Part shown: in pieces, positions 13,421-27,100 of the stretch | Layout: every line of letters starts with the position of its first letter | Position numbering within the stretch: the stretch's first letter is position 1 | Assembly: GCA_022818135.1 (NCBI GenBank) | Contig: JAFMSR010000005.1 | Location: forward strand, 25,372,906-25,436,905 | Length of the DNA: 64,000 bases | Direction of reading: 5' to 3' | From: Saxidomus purpurata | Lineage: Eukaryota > Mollusca > Bivalvia > Venerida > Veneridae | The notes under the pieces: generated by a model | Told to the model about the DNA's origin: nothing | The model's database searches: none | What the model saw: the letters and a program-made list of their open reading frames with translations, nothing else | Made by a program: the position numbers and the translations under genes

Positions 13421-14449
13421 GTTCCCCTCTAAGAAACAATATGCGTTTATTTGTTCTGAGTCGGATTGAAAATGCAATGCAATGCAGCAAAGCATCCCAG
13501 GGCATCTTTCTTTTTTGACAGGAAAATCAATTTGAATTTGAGAGCAGAGAATAACCTGCACCATCTGTGTAAGCGGATGATGATCAAAGGCTTACTTAAA
13601 AGGCGATTAATTATTTCTTTAACATTAAATGTCTGGACTGATATCAGCGAGAAGGTCCATATACTTTCTAAAAGCAGCCACCATAAAATGTATAAACGGT
13701 GTAAGTCAGACACTTCTGATGTAATTGTCTGAAAAGCATTTTCAATATAAATACGAAGCGTCCTCAAAAAAGCGTCCTCAAAATTAAACAAGGGTAACCT
13801 GCTCAAAAAGGAAAACTTATGACGAAATATTTGAAATTGTACACAGATGTGTTTTGGGGATAAGGTCTTGAAGTCATTTTCTCAACTAGTGAAGCGACAT
13901 TCAGCAAATCAATATACTCCTTTTCCTCGAAGGAGCGCGTTACGTCAACCAGGTTAAGTATTAATTGGCGTATAGGAACCTTTACAAGTAACCTTAAGGT
14001 AGTACACCCCTAATAAAAACCTCCACTTGAAACTCTTCAATTTTAATGAGCTAGCCTAGGTCGTTAAGCATTGGACTGAAGATCTTTTGAGTAAGACTTG
14101 GCGGGATCTCGTGGTCAAAAGACGAACAAGGACAGTCAACTTTCATTTTGCATTTCTGAATACCATTAACGACCATTTTAGCGAGGGCACAACGCCTTAT
14201 TTTTCTACATACTATAATTTCGAACCTTTTTCTCACCGCCCGCCAGTGTTCTTTCACCTTCTTATATAACATGGTTGCCTTCTATGTGGCTTCTGTTGGT
14301 AATCAAACTGAATTATGTAGAACATAATGTTTCAAACTATTTAGAGCCATATTCTGTTAATCACATTCATTTTCATCATGAGAGTGAAGGTGTGGGATGG
14401 AGCATACAATTTTCAGTTGCTATACCCTATTTAAGCACGCAAAGTCTGC
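13421..14449. other. Intergenic, no gene recognised
   Basis: Two overlapping antisense open frames (13447-13806 minus, 13466-13732 plus) look accidental, with no domain or splice context. A 12-base word GCGTCCTCAAAA is repeated near 13757-13783. Confidence 0.4.
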
Positions 14450-14983
14450 TTTAAAGGTCCATTACTAACATCAAATCAAATTTTCTTTTAAATTTGGAAT
14501 CCTAACGGGCGTCTTCTCAGAAGGAATGATATAACATACTGCACTGAATGTGACCATATTTTGTGGTGAAAATTTGAGTTTAACAAAAGAATTAATGAAT
14601 TATATTTTTCCTTTTCAAAAACGAAAGTAGGTTTTCCCGTTTTCAAATATCTTTGTAATTTTCCAGAGATCAGTCAGAGAGAGGCTGTATATAGGTTGTA
14701 CACAAATAAGAGTGCCTATTTTTAATTATAATTGAATAACTTTACTTCCAATGATGTGCAAAATATTTGTCTGACTGTTTACAACATTCAATAAAGCGAA
14801 AGTAGGACAAAAATACCACCAAGGCCAATCTAAGGAAATACACAGACATTCACTCGTTTTTCTGCAGCAGTTTTTCAAACAGGGAATTGTAAAGTTTTAT
14901 AAGCCAGTTTCAAACTGTATTTCCCTATTACAATTCCAGATTTAAAAGAAAATGCGATTTGGTGTTAGTAATGGACCTTTAAC
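14450..14983. mobile_element. MITE-like element with about 50-bp terminal inverted repeats
   Basis: 14451-14500 (TTAAAGGTCCATTACTAAC...) is the near-complement of 14934-14982 (...GTTAGTAATGGACCTTTAA). The size is about 530 bases, with no coding capacity. The ends could have inserted at a TA or TTAA target; the exact border is uncertain. Confidence 0.75.
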
Positions 14984-17900
14984 ATGTCTTTCATTTCCTT
15001 ATAAAGCCGTCATTTTGCAATCTACTATAAGCACATTGGTTCTTATATACGCTGATCTGTTTCAGTCTGTCCTTGATCAAAATTTTACTAAGAAAGTCAC
15101 ATGTGTCTTTAGTCTCAGTCTGATGAATAATCTGTTTTCTGTGTCTGTTCACAGACACAAGAATTGTTCTGGATTATACAGTATCTTGCTAGGTCGGATT
15201 AAGACACAGACTCGCGCTGTGTACATTCACAATCAAAAAAACATTGATAAATTTACATTAACGAATTACAGATAGAAAAACTGTGTGCTCCATTAAGAAT
15301 CCAAGTACTTTCTTTAATCATTTCATTTGAAATTCTGCCACATGCTTTTTTTTTTTTTTTGTCGCAGAATTATTACAGGACTTAAACAGCAAAATGTTCA
15401 TGGAGCCGTGCTTATAAAAGTTTCTTAAGCACAATCTCATGCTGAGCACGAAATCATGCTCATGTAAAATGTTATTATATTCAATAGGTTTTACTTAAAG
15501 TCGATAAAAATATTTATTTTAGTTCAATGTTGTGTTTAAATTTAAGTTTAATGAAAAAATTATTGATAATTTATTTACAATATTCAACATTCTATGCGAT
15601 AAGCAGTCCATGTTGAATAAGTTGCATCTCAGGTATATAAGTGAAGTAATGAGGTAAACGTTAAACTTCATAAAAAGGAGATACATGCATTAACTCTTAC
15701 GCTGATGCAGTAGACGTAACTTTCCTTAGCAAAGATTACTTTTCATAAATATTTAATGCTGCCTTTATTTTATGTGAGATTTTCTTTTTAGATATGCACA
15801 GTCACATTCTTGAAAATAATCTTGCAAATTGTCAATTGTATTTCTTTTATATTACTCGTTTCTTTATAGCACATTTAGGTTTTAAACGCATTTCTTTCAA
15901 ATCGTTTCTGTTTCACCCGTCCCATGTATTAAACTTTTCTGAAAAAAAAAACTATTTTATAGAACAAATTTAAGCCCATGCAAACAAACACAATGCAAAT
16001 ACAGAACATCCTGGTTTTATTGATTCAGTATTTTGTCCCATGTTTTAACTTTTGTTAATGAATAAGAACATCTTTTTCTCCTATAAATGCATCTTAAGCA
16101 CATAAAACAAATGCATTACTCATGCGTGCTACACCATAGGTAAGTTTAAATATGACATTATTTTGTAGCTACTTAAGTGGATTGCCTCCTCTGACATATT
16201 TGGTGGCCTCCAGTAAACCTTACTAGTACAAGATTTACATCTTAAAATATTTTATAGTTGTTTAATTAATGATGACGGATTAAATGTAGAATAATCTTGT
16301 TCAAGCACGCTTGAACATGATACATTAAATAACTTTTTTCATGTGTTAAACAAACTCTGAATTTCATTCTTTACACAGTAAGTATTTTTAAACATGTTTC
16401 TGTAGTTTTCCACTTGTTGTAGCAAAACACAAAATATAATGTTGTATTATGTTATGTTTGAATGTAAAACGAATCATTATGATAATTATGTGATTTGGCT
16501 TGCAGCTTGAAACATATTGTAAATGTCATTTTAGTGTGTCCGTATAGGTAAAGTGAATAATGTTACTGTCTTTTGAGGATAATGACAACGTATAGTGGTG
16601 ATTAGTCTTGATATTGTACTGACCGAGTATATTATGATATATTATCATTATTGTACAGTTTCTCTCACAGCGGACGCATGATTATATTAAGGAACATAAC
16701 CGTAACAGTTGTTTAAATCTATGGTTCTTTTTCGTCCAGACTGATTCACAAAAATCTTTCTTCTTCTTTTGACAAGTTAAAGAGTTCATTGAACGGGCAT
16801 GTATTCATTTCGTTTTACCATTTATGTGTGACCCGCTTTGCGAAAATCCACCGTTTAACGGTTAAACTGTCATAGTTAAGGAAAACGGACAGAAGAAGCA
16901 ACACGAGAGTTACACAGGCGCTACAATGTAACTCGGTCTGTGATGGATAAGCGAGCAATACGGAATCACGGCATGCGCGAATGATCATACTGTTAATAAA
17001 GGCCTCGTGATGGTTTTCGCAAAGCCAGGTTCCCAAATATAAATACCAGACCTATTAATTTCAAACCTATTTCTCCATGTCCGGTTGATTAAGGTGTCAT
17101 TTCAATATTGAAAACCTGATACGCTGGAGAAAAACAAAACAGATAGTTTACTCCTTCCAATATCACTCTTGTATCGATAAAAACAGGTTGAAAGTTGCTG
17201 AAGGTTGTCAATGTGCCAAATAAGATCGATTCGTGAATTATTTACTCTGCCTGAAAATATATTCCATCTTTTTGACCAGTATGACTATCAATTCGGATCA
17301 TAGAGTGTACAATATCAACTTTAGTATGTAGAGAGTAGCATTTGACAGGTTAAGTGGATCTATACGTGTTGAAAATGCGTTAGATTGAAGATAAAACCTC
17401 GTGCAAGAAAAAAAGTTATGAAACATAGTTCGTGTAGGTAATTAAGTGCGCAGAAATATAAGCATATACTACCGCGATGTGTATAAGCGTTGCTGAAAAT
17501 GGAGTGTTAAATTGGATAAACTGAAACATGTAAAGTAATGCTAGAATAAAATGTAATTTACGGGAGATGTAACTTGTAAGGGAGTATATCAGGTTTGTTC
17601 AAGTTATTAATCAAATACGCGGGCAATTTAATGATTATTTGATAGCCATATTTATTTCGCCTACAACGGTATGAATAGTATTAATAACTAGATATTTCTT
17701 GTAGTTGTTGATATACATGTACATTGTGTACCTCCGGTTATTTGAAAGAGCTTACATTAATTTGACCACTCGACATATAATACGTGCTAATGCATAGATA
17801 CCATGGTAACCAAAGGATAATATCGCAATGATATGAAGTCAGATGAGGAAGAGCGGTGGTTTAATATAACCGGTTACTATGGTTACATGGATGAAGATGA

Positions 17901-18077
17901 AACTTCTCAAACACTGTACTGTAGTTACATATTTTTTTGCATTTTTTCATATTATTTTTAAAACGAATTAGAAAATGCTGCAAATATATCTCTCTTGGTA
18001 TTGTCATGTGTTATGTTTGAAGAGCTAGGTGATTAAGGTACCAATATAAGTCTATGACTACTGTGTTCACACAAAGT
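14984..18077. other. Intergenic upstream of OST-alpha copy 1
   Basis: No coding exon was recognised. It holds a poly-T run near 15347-15360 and presumably the promoter and 5'UTR exon of the gene at 18123, which I cannot place. Confidence 0.4.
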
Positions 18078-18092
18078 TTTTGTTATTTCAGT
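18078..18092 (+). promoter_or_regulatory. Likely 5'UTR splice acceptor of OST-alpha copy 1
   Basis: A T-rich tract ending in TTATTTCAG (AG at 18090-18091) lies 31 bases before the chosen ATG, suggesting an upstream non-coding exon. That exon was not located. A genuine transcription start inside this stretch is an alternative. Confidence 0.45.
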
Positions 18093-18122
18093 TAGAGAAG
18101 AAAACAACGAACCTCAAAGAAA

Positions 18123-21100
18123 ATGGCTCTCGGTGTTAAATATGATACTATTACCTTGAACACAACTGAGATATATGTCAATACAACAGATGAATACAGA
18201 AATTCATGTTTGGAGTCGTATCCGAAGGCACCTGAATATTACGAAAGTGAGGTTTTTGCTTGATCCTATTTCATTTTCTTCTGATACTATTTCATAACTC
18301 ATATATGACAATACCATTTTTCAACTGACAATTTAACAACCACAAAATCATCTGAAACTTTAACTTGAATTTAATAGATAAACAATGTAATTGGTATTTT
18401 ATATGGTCTGTTTAACTCAAAAATTGTAGCATGAAAATCAATCGTACGGTCCGTCGTTTATTAATTAATTCAATCGTACGGTCCGTCGTTTATTAATTAA
18501 TTCATTCATTCATTCATTTACTCATTTTCTTTATCTGTCTTTCTTTCCCTATTTATTTATTTCTTTCTTCCTGTATTTCTTTCTTCCTTTTATTATTTCT
18601 TTCATTTATTCAACCAATGAATCAATGAGTAAGCCTTGTAGACCGAGCAGTCAATCCTTCCTGTAAATAATTACTGTATTATTTTTGCATGAATATAGCC
18701 ATTAAACCGCTGTATACGCGCATTATCATGATAGCCAAAGTCATTTAGTTGCACAGTTTTAGTATAGACCTACTTACATTATTAATGAAACGGCATGTTT
18801 GAAGCAAGTTCATCAACTGGAAATATTGATTAAAGTAGGTTCTTCCGTTGCAGTGCCTACATATAGGCCTACATATAGGCAGTTTCTCATGAAGGAAATT
18901 TTGATTATTCACACAAGATTGCATACGAGATCGAGGAGTATGGAGTCTTCAGATTTAATCTTCAATTGGTCTTTACATTTACTATTGATTAATTACTCGA
19001 CTGAAAGACATTCGATGTTTGCATGTAAATAAACATTAGACCCTGGGCACAGTGCAAATTTTTCAATCATTGTACATCTGTTTATAATACCGTGCATAGA
19101 ACTATGCTAAAAGTGCACATTTCCCAAAACCTTTACCAAAACATCTCTTGAACACCATTTATCAAAAGCTTTTAATGTCTTCATTGTTTCTAAAACATGA
19201 CCGGTAAATGAAAACTGCCCAACATCTTTATCTGAGGGTGGTCTAAGGCGCATGCCGACCAGCTGTGTTTGAGAACATTAAGTAGTAGAAAAAAGTATTT
19301 TATGTGGGTACTTATGCGAGATGCTCACCGTGATTTTTATGTCTTTGAGGTATTTGTTTGCAGAAGAAGGGCTTAAACCAGATCAGATATCGGCATGTTT
19401 TCCGTAACATTTTCAAGACACAAAATTTGCAAATATGAATAGAATTACATACTTGTTGCAAATACGTCATTTCATTTTCATATTTCCAGGTGTGCTACAA
19501 CGACCAATTGAAGCCGGCTTTCTATGCACGTGTATTCTACTCTCTATCATAACGATCATCGTCTACATAACGGAAGTGTTGAGCAAGCACTACCGGTACA
19601 AGGACCCTGGCAAGCGACTGAAAGTTTTGATTCTTCTAGGAATATATCCAGTCAGTATAAAAATGATTTGTATTGAATTTGTCGTCTCTGATTTGGTATT
19701 ACATCTTATACTGTTAGCTAGACTCTCATCAAACAAGGTATATATAAGTGTGTGTGAATCACTTTGTACCGTCCAAATGTTTATCTCATCGAAACAAGAT
19801 GTAAACACCATGTTTCAGGCACCCTAGCCCAATGCCAAGTTCAAACATGTTAGTCAAAGGTCATGAGACAGTATCGCTTAAACTGCTTGGCTGAATTAAG
19901 TAAAACTTAATTCAAAAGTTCATCTGATGAGACTCCTCAAGATCGGAGTCACACTTCAGGTTCGAAATTAGTAAGGATATATCTCCTATTTTCATGAAAC
20001 GTGTATCAAAGAGACAAGGTGCAGACCTACTGTTAGCCTCGTCACCAGGCTAGATGATAAATGTGTTTCATTTAAACTCCAAGCAAAATGCTACAGCCTT
20101 TTTTCTAACATGGCTTGATCATCTTACATTTTTGGCAGCAAAGGGAGTTAACTGAGTAAATAAGGGTAAAGGTAAGGACTGAATGCCACTCTAACACCCT
20201 GTTTAAACCGCATTGTCTCAATGCTTGGCTCAAACATATTGCTCAAATATCATACGACTATACCCTTTGACTGATTTTCATGAAATATTCTATTGAGTTG
20301 ACTCAATGTCGGTGTCTAACTTAGAGTTCAGTAGTTAAGAGATATATCTCTCATTTTCATGAAACTCTGGTCAAATGTTCATCTCATGGAGGTGACGTGT
20401 ATAACCAAATGCGTTTGTTAAAGGTCAATGTCACACTTACGGGTCAAATGTTATGAGACTGTTTGTTGCCATGCTTTCTTACTTTGTATACATGTATATA
20501 ATTCAGTATTCCATTCAGCACTGTATGTGGCTATGCTGAGACATAGGAACAAACCATAATTCCTTTTGTACTAAAAGTTCTCATTCATCAAGAAAATGTG
20601 ATTGTATATTAAATATCACTTTCAGTTATAGCTCTAGTTCAATCTGTTGTTTGGATTCTTGTCCTTCACAATGGAATTCATTAAAATTGCAAAACAAGTA
20701 TTCAGTTGATTCAGGTATAATAGACATTAATAACACAGCGAAACAATGGTAATGGTCAGTCCAAAGACAATACGACACGTCAAGTTTATCCATATTTTAT
20801 GTTCTGTGTCCTTTAGCCCCCTTGATAGTGATGACACTATAACGTGATCTGTATATAAGTATTAACGAATTCTGTTCAATAATAGAAAAGGAAAAGCTGA
20901 TACAGCAGTTGTGAATATCACTCGGGTCGTATTGATTTGATACGGCAGGCATGCCGAAAGTAAACTACGGTACAAGACTTGTGTTTTGACATGGTTATAA
21001 CCTTATTATTGACTCTTGTAAATTAAATTAATCGACCGACGTCAGTCATGTTTAACTTTTACTACCGATAAATGATAAACGTGCACATAAGTATTTAGCT

Positions 21101-24100
21101 GTCTGTAAATGAATTCTCCCTTGAGATATCAAAGCCTTGTACATGGGTTCTGTCCTTATTTTAAATACATACACTTAAGAAACAGTACGTACTTATCACA
21201 ATAGTTGGGTAAATTATCAAAGTGCGATCCATAGGCTGATTTTGCGTTATCGTGATCGCAAACCCAGCAGCATGAATCTGATATTGATATCTACAGTAGC
21301 CTAATTTCAGTTGACTTAGGTTATTCAGCAAATATAAAATAATGTGCAACTAATGTAAACTTTTTGTTTCAGATGACATCTGCAATGGCTATGTTTGCTT
21401 TGCTTGTTCCAAGAACAACCGTACTGGCAGATCTCATTGCAACATGGTACGTTAACCGAAAACGTGATTATAACCCCGCTTTATGTAGTAAAGACAAAAA
21501 TATATAAAGGCTTTATAGGAATTATGCATGTTGTCACGTCCGCACGTCCCATCTTTCACAAAGTCAAGTATTGCTTGTGCCACTCTGCTTTATTGACACA
21601 CGATTAATCACAATGACAAGTTATTATACCCCCCGAACACAAATTGTAAGGGGGGGGTACTGGATTCAGCTTGTCTGCCCGTATGTCCGTCTGTCTGTAG
21701 ACGGAATCTTGTGGACACTAAATCTCCTAAACCCCTGGTCAGAATTTTATGATACTTCACACAAGTGATAAGTACAATGCCTAGTTGTGCATGGTTCATG
21801 TTTCGGTCTCTAGGTCAAAGGTCAATGTCACAGGGGCTCGGGATAGTAAAATCTTGTGGACGCTAAATCTCCAAAACCCCAGGTCAGAATTCAGTGATAC
21901 CTCACACAAGTAATAAGTACAATGCTAGTTGTGCATTGTCCATATTTCGGGTCTCTAGGTCAAAGGTCAAGGTCAAAGGGTCTCGAGATAGTAAAATCTT
22001 GTGGACGCTAGATCTCCAAAACTCCTGGGGGGTATTCTTGCCATTTAGCAAGCTTTCAAGTAGAAAGTGTAATATCTCAAGTATCGATGGTGGTACATGT
22101 ACTGCGTAGGTATACCTTATACTATTTACATGTATGCATGCAAAACTACAATGACATATAACTCAACTTTATTTCAGATTTTATAGAGTTACTTCCTCTA
22201 TGCATGCAAAACCATTGTTATTTCTTCATGACACTATTCATAGCACCACTCACGCTGTGTTTATCATTTATTCATAGCACCAATCAAGCTGTGTTTATCA
22301 TTTATTCATAGCACCAATCAAGCTGTGTTTATCATTTATTCGTAGCACCAATCAAGCTGTGTTTATTATGTGTAGTAAAACAGGTTTGTCACTTCATGTA
22401 CTTTTGTACCGATAGTTATCTAGTTTTGTGGCCAGCGGGGGTATTAATCACTTCAAGTGATAGCTCTAGTTACATTTAACATGATGCACTGTACCCTAGT
22501 TATTCAGATTTGTACGGTTCTTGATCAGCTATTACTGTTATAAGTAATACTAGTGTTACAAAATGTACCACACATTTGTTATTGCTGAACAGTAGACCAA
22601 TGTTGTCACCTGAATTAGCAGTTACCAGTATGGTAACCAAGTTGACCATATAAGTATAAAAATGCTCGTATTAAGCACCACCTACTTTAAGAAGCCATTT
22701 TTGATAAAATCTTTGAAATAAGGTAACTAAAATATAATTTACACCGCTATCAACAAACTCTTGTTTCATTTAACTGTATCAAATACATAAATTGAAAAAT
22801 ATTTGTAAAGACACGATGGGTGTCTTGTAGTAAATCTGCGAAATTTTTATTTCTTTTAAATGATATTGTAAACAAACACTTTTACCACAAGAGTTTGTTA
22901 ATAGTGGTGTAAGCCTTTATTTCCACTGAATCTCAGGGTCACACAGTAATACTATTTCAAACTGTATCCGTTTTTCGTTATAATACACCACTCTGTTTTA
23001 CTACTACTGTGATACAATATACTGGCATCCCTGCTAAATGAAAAACGTTTGATATGAAAGGAAAGCATGAAAAACATGCACCCCGCCCACGAAGGGAAAT
23101 GAAGCGCTACCTTAAATGACACCAGTCATCGTTTAAGTGCTCTATACTGGTCAAGGTGAAGAAATAAAAAGTGCGATATAAGGTCGATCTAAACTACAAT
23201 CATAGCTGCAAAAGTAATGTAAATCAAAATAAAAAAGCTACCTGTCGGACATTTGCTTTGATGTAGATACAAATGTCATAGCCTGTCGTAAATATACAAG
23301 TTCGAGACTTCATATAGACAAATTGTAGCGCTTTTGTGCGGAATCAAAGTATGTAAGTCTAAGATACTTTAGTTCATTGTCTGTTGCATCTACTGTATGT
23401 TAACAGGTGTGTGCCTTAACGTAATTATTAAATACACAACATTCGGTTATTGAAAAATACAAGGTTTATACACATGCATTAGAACTAATTTCTAAGTCAT
23501 TGTTTTTTCAGAAATTATTGTGTTTAACGTTTTCCGTTCGCCAAAGTTTACGAATGAATCATCGCACCATAGGGTCTGATTACTTGTAACTTTGCTGTAG
23601 GCATACAACCCTCTTTAAGCTCGTGTGCCAATAGTTTCTCCATGTTTGGAAAGCGTTACGTATTGCCCTGCAGACAGCAAAATATTCTGCTATAACGTGT
23701 AGATCATGCTCTAATCTTGTACGCTAACAAGTCATTAAATTTTCACTGAGGATAAATAACAGCGCTAACTGCCCAAACTAAAATAAATTATCTTATCAAA
23801 TCTATTTGCGAAATTTAGCAGGTTAGAATTTATAAATACGACTTTCTCTTTTTCACAGGTCGATATTCTGTATGCAACCTGTAAACCTTAAGTAAGCATG
23901 CAAATCCCTTAAGTGAAATTGTGTTTTCTTTCTATTATGATGCCATGCTATTTTATGTATATCGGTTACCTTCTGAGACAGTAGAACGAGTTTAGAACAA
24001 ATGTTACATCAAAATATTTATAATCAATAGGGCAACATTTTGAAAACGGTAACAGGAACTCGGTGACAGTAAATTTTATCTGGAATTATCATACATGTAT

Positions 24101-27100
24101 GCTTTGCCAATACTTCTGGCAAAGTCTTGAAATGTCTAGTCGATGTATAGTTAAACTGTATTTTATGATTGAACATGTCTAAATTCATGAGAAAAAAGAA
24201 AAGAAAAAAAATTGTGAAATACAGTTTTTGGATATAAATTGCTGCTCTGAAACTTACAAGATGCTAAGCAAAAATAAATTCAAACATGCTCAAAATTAAT
24301 GCCATATCTGGCATGACGATTTACATCGCATTAGGCCAATTAAGACATAATCTATACAATAAATTATTCACAGTAGCTATTCGGAACGAATGATAACTCA
24401 TTTATTACATTACTGTGTTTTCAGTTACTTGTCTCTGTGTATCTACGTGTTTATTTGTATTCTAATACAATACTATGGCAACACAGAGGCGATGATAGAG
24501 ACTCTAAACCCGAACAAGATATCTATAAGAACACCTCCTTGTTGCTGTTGTTGCTGCTGTTTTCCGATGCTACATGTAACAAGGTACGCAATCTAGTCTA
24601 CTTAAATGCAAGGGAACTTGCAAATTATTTTTTAAGCTAACTGTGTTTTTATTAAGTACGTGTAATTAGGTAGGAACGCAGCTGTGAATTCGGACGTTTT
24701 CAATATGACTTTCATAACGTCTTAATGCATGCCCGAAAAAGACGAGCCAGTGCTTTAGATAACAGCAAGTTGTGAGGATTATACTTACTTATAACTTTTT
24801 GAAGTGATTTGGCCAATACATTTAGTTTTGGTAAATGTTTATAGAAAAAAAGAATGTTATCAAAGTTATAGCTTAATATGTTATTCTTTTTAGGGTCTAT
24901 AATATAGATACCTTGCCTATTTTGTAGTGTCGTTATGGAATGTCTTTTGCAATCATTTTCAACTTGATCTTTCCATTTTAATGCAGTGTCATATGATTGT
25001 TAACAACTGTTAAAAATATTATTATTTTGATTTATGGTGACAACAACTGGTGAGCAATGCCATGAAATGAACGAGCTGTTTAACATGTTTAAAGTTTAAT
25101 GTAAGGTTATTCATCATGTTGAAAGTGAAGTGAATTACATGGTCTGTTGTGACTACTGTTGCGATGGACTGAGTGAAAACAACATCATTTATTATCAGTT
25201 CTGATCACAAATAAAGTAGTTTAAATTTGTTTTAGTTTGCTCTGAACTTTATCGTTGGAGTTATGGATTCAAAGAGCGTATGCTTGAATTTCATCTTGTT
25301 CAATTTTTTATTGATACCAGACAGAACGCGGTATTCTCTTTGAGAACTTCGCACAGTTAATCCATTTTCGGCCATAAAAAAGCATTAGATACACAGTCCA
25401 ACCTCCCCAAACGATACATCCCTAGAGCAACAACCTCACTAAAAATACACGTATTTCCTCTCTCGCTGTGTCAATTATATAAGCAATAGACCTCTCCAGA
25501 TGTGACAACATTTATCTTCAACAACAATTTTCTGTGTTTCCAAGGGTGCTTGCTCCTGAGAGATTGCACTGTAGATATACATTTGTATTATTTACTTGAA
25601 GTTAGCCCAACCAGCGACATACGACATTCAAAATTGAAAATATTTGTATTTATCGTTCAATGTGGTAGTAGACGTAGCTTACGTCTTAGAAGTTATCTTA
25701 GCAGATTGTGTTAAATACTCGATTGTGAGGAGGGCATTAAATTCTTACGTCATTTTCCTTGATAAAATAGTGCTCATAAATTGTGAGGTGTTGTCTTTGT
25801 GGACCTCAATGTGGCCCAAAGCATCCACGACATACCGTTGACATTCGGTTGATGGGTTATTTAAGCTTTGCATTTATGCTTCCTTTCATTGCACTTTAAC
25901 GAAGAAATTCCAGATACGATACCTGAGCCATTTCAGCTTCTTACTTAACAATGTTTTAAAACTAAGGTATACAATGAAATAACTATCATAAAAAAAACGC
26001 TGAACAGGAAAATAATCAAATTGATGTAAAAGATAATAAAACTTTTATAAAACATTTTAGTCAATCAGTAAGACTGCTGAAGACACTGATAATGCAGACG
26101 GCCGTGTTACAGCCTATATTTCTTTTCGTGAAAGCTGTCATCTGGGCGAATGACAAAAAGAGTATACATGAGGTAAGTGTTTGAAGAAGTATGTTTTTAT
26201 TAATCACATTATTTATTAGATTGCCTTGCATTTAAAAATTTAGATGAATGATCGATTAATAAATATACTTGAGCACTCCTTCCTTTGTAGAACGAAATTA
26301 AATGTGTTTTATTGTTAGTTCACACGACCAGAATCAGTTTTTATCCAATGAAAACGACCTTGAAAAGCGCAAAAGTGATTACGAGTGCATTTTCTAAAGC
26401 CAACTGCAGTGCGAAGCGTTTTTCTTGACATATTGATGACTGGACACGAGAAAGATAAAACAAGTGCACGCTGCGATTGAAGATTAAGGAAAGTTTATTG
26501 ACTGCAGAATAAGTTTGAATTAGTAAATGGCCATGTTGGCATTTTGTCATTGGGTATTCTTTTCTTTAATGTTGTTAAGATAATAAAATTAACTCTATCG
26601 GCCGCACCTCTTTTCAATATGCCTTTACATTGGTACCGTACAAACTGTTTAATTATCAGTACTATTCGTGTAAATATAAAGCTAAGTCAAAATATAAGGT
26701 GTGGTTTGTTTAAGATTTGGCTCTTATACCACCATTTGTGATATTTGTTACAAGAAACCCGATATTGCGACATAAAAGCTTGCGTTGTTCATACAGAATT
26801 TCAATTGTGCTTTTTCATTACACTACTGAAAGGTCTTGTTCTAGTGTTTTTGCACTCATACATATCATTGTGCACAGGTTTGACTGTACATGCATATTTT
26901 TTTGTCAAGTACTATCAAATTTGTGATATTACTTGAACACGTGTTGTTGTTTTTTCAGACAAACTGGCTATCACCGTTTGTATACCTGAATTTACTGACA
27001 ACGATAAGCACCTTATTAGCCTTATATGGTCTTATGATACTGATCACGGCGTCACAAGAAATTCTGAAGAAACACCGTATCAAGCTGAAGTTCCTAGTGT

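Larger units (their letters stand above)
21626..22035 (+). repeat. Tandem-repeat element with GGTCAAGGTCA motifs (intron 3 of copy 1)
   Basis: A GGGGGGG/CCCCCC head and a TGTCCGTCTGTCTGT stretch precede about 2.2 units of about 145 bases, each starting CTTGTGGAC(A/G)CTA(A/G)ATCTCC (21708, 21852, 21997). Each full unit ends with AGGTCA direct repeats. This resembles a dispersed repeat class common in molluscs. Confidence 0.8.

Noticed and set aside
13447..13806. 119-codon minus-strand open frame
   Set aside because: No recognised domain, overlapped by an equally open plus-strand frame, and in a repeat-rich intergenic stretch.
14952..15275. 107-codon plus-strand open frame
   Set aside because: It begins inside the terminal repeat of a MITE and has no recognised motif.
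22236..22368. Regularly spaced repeats suggestive of a CRISPR array
   Set aside because: The 34-base units are directly contiguous with no unique spacers, in an intron of an animal gene; it is a minisatellite.
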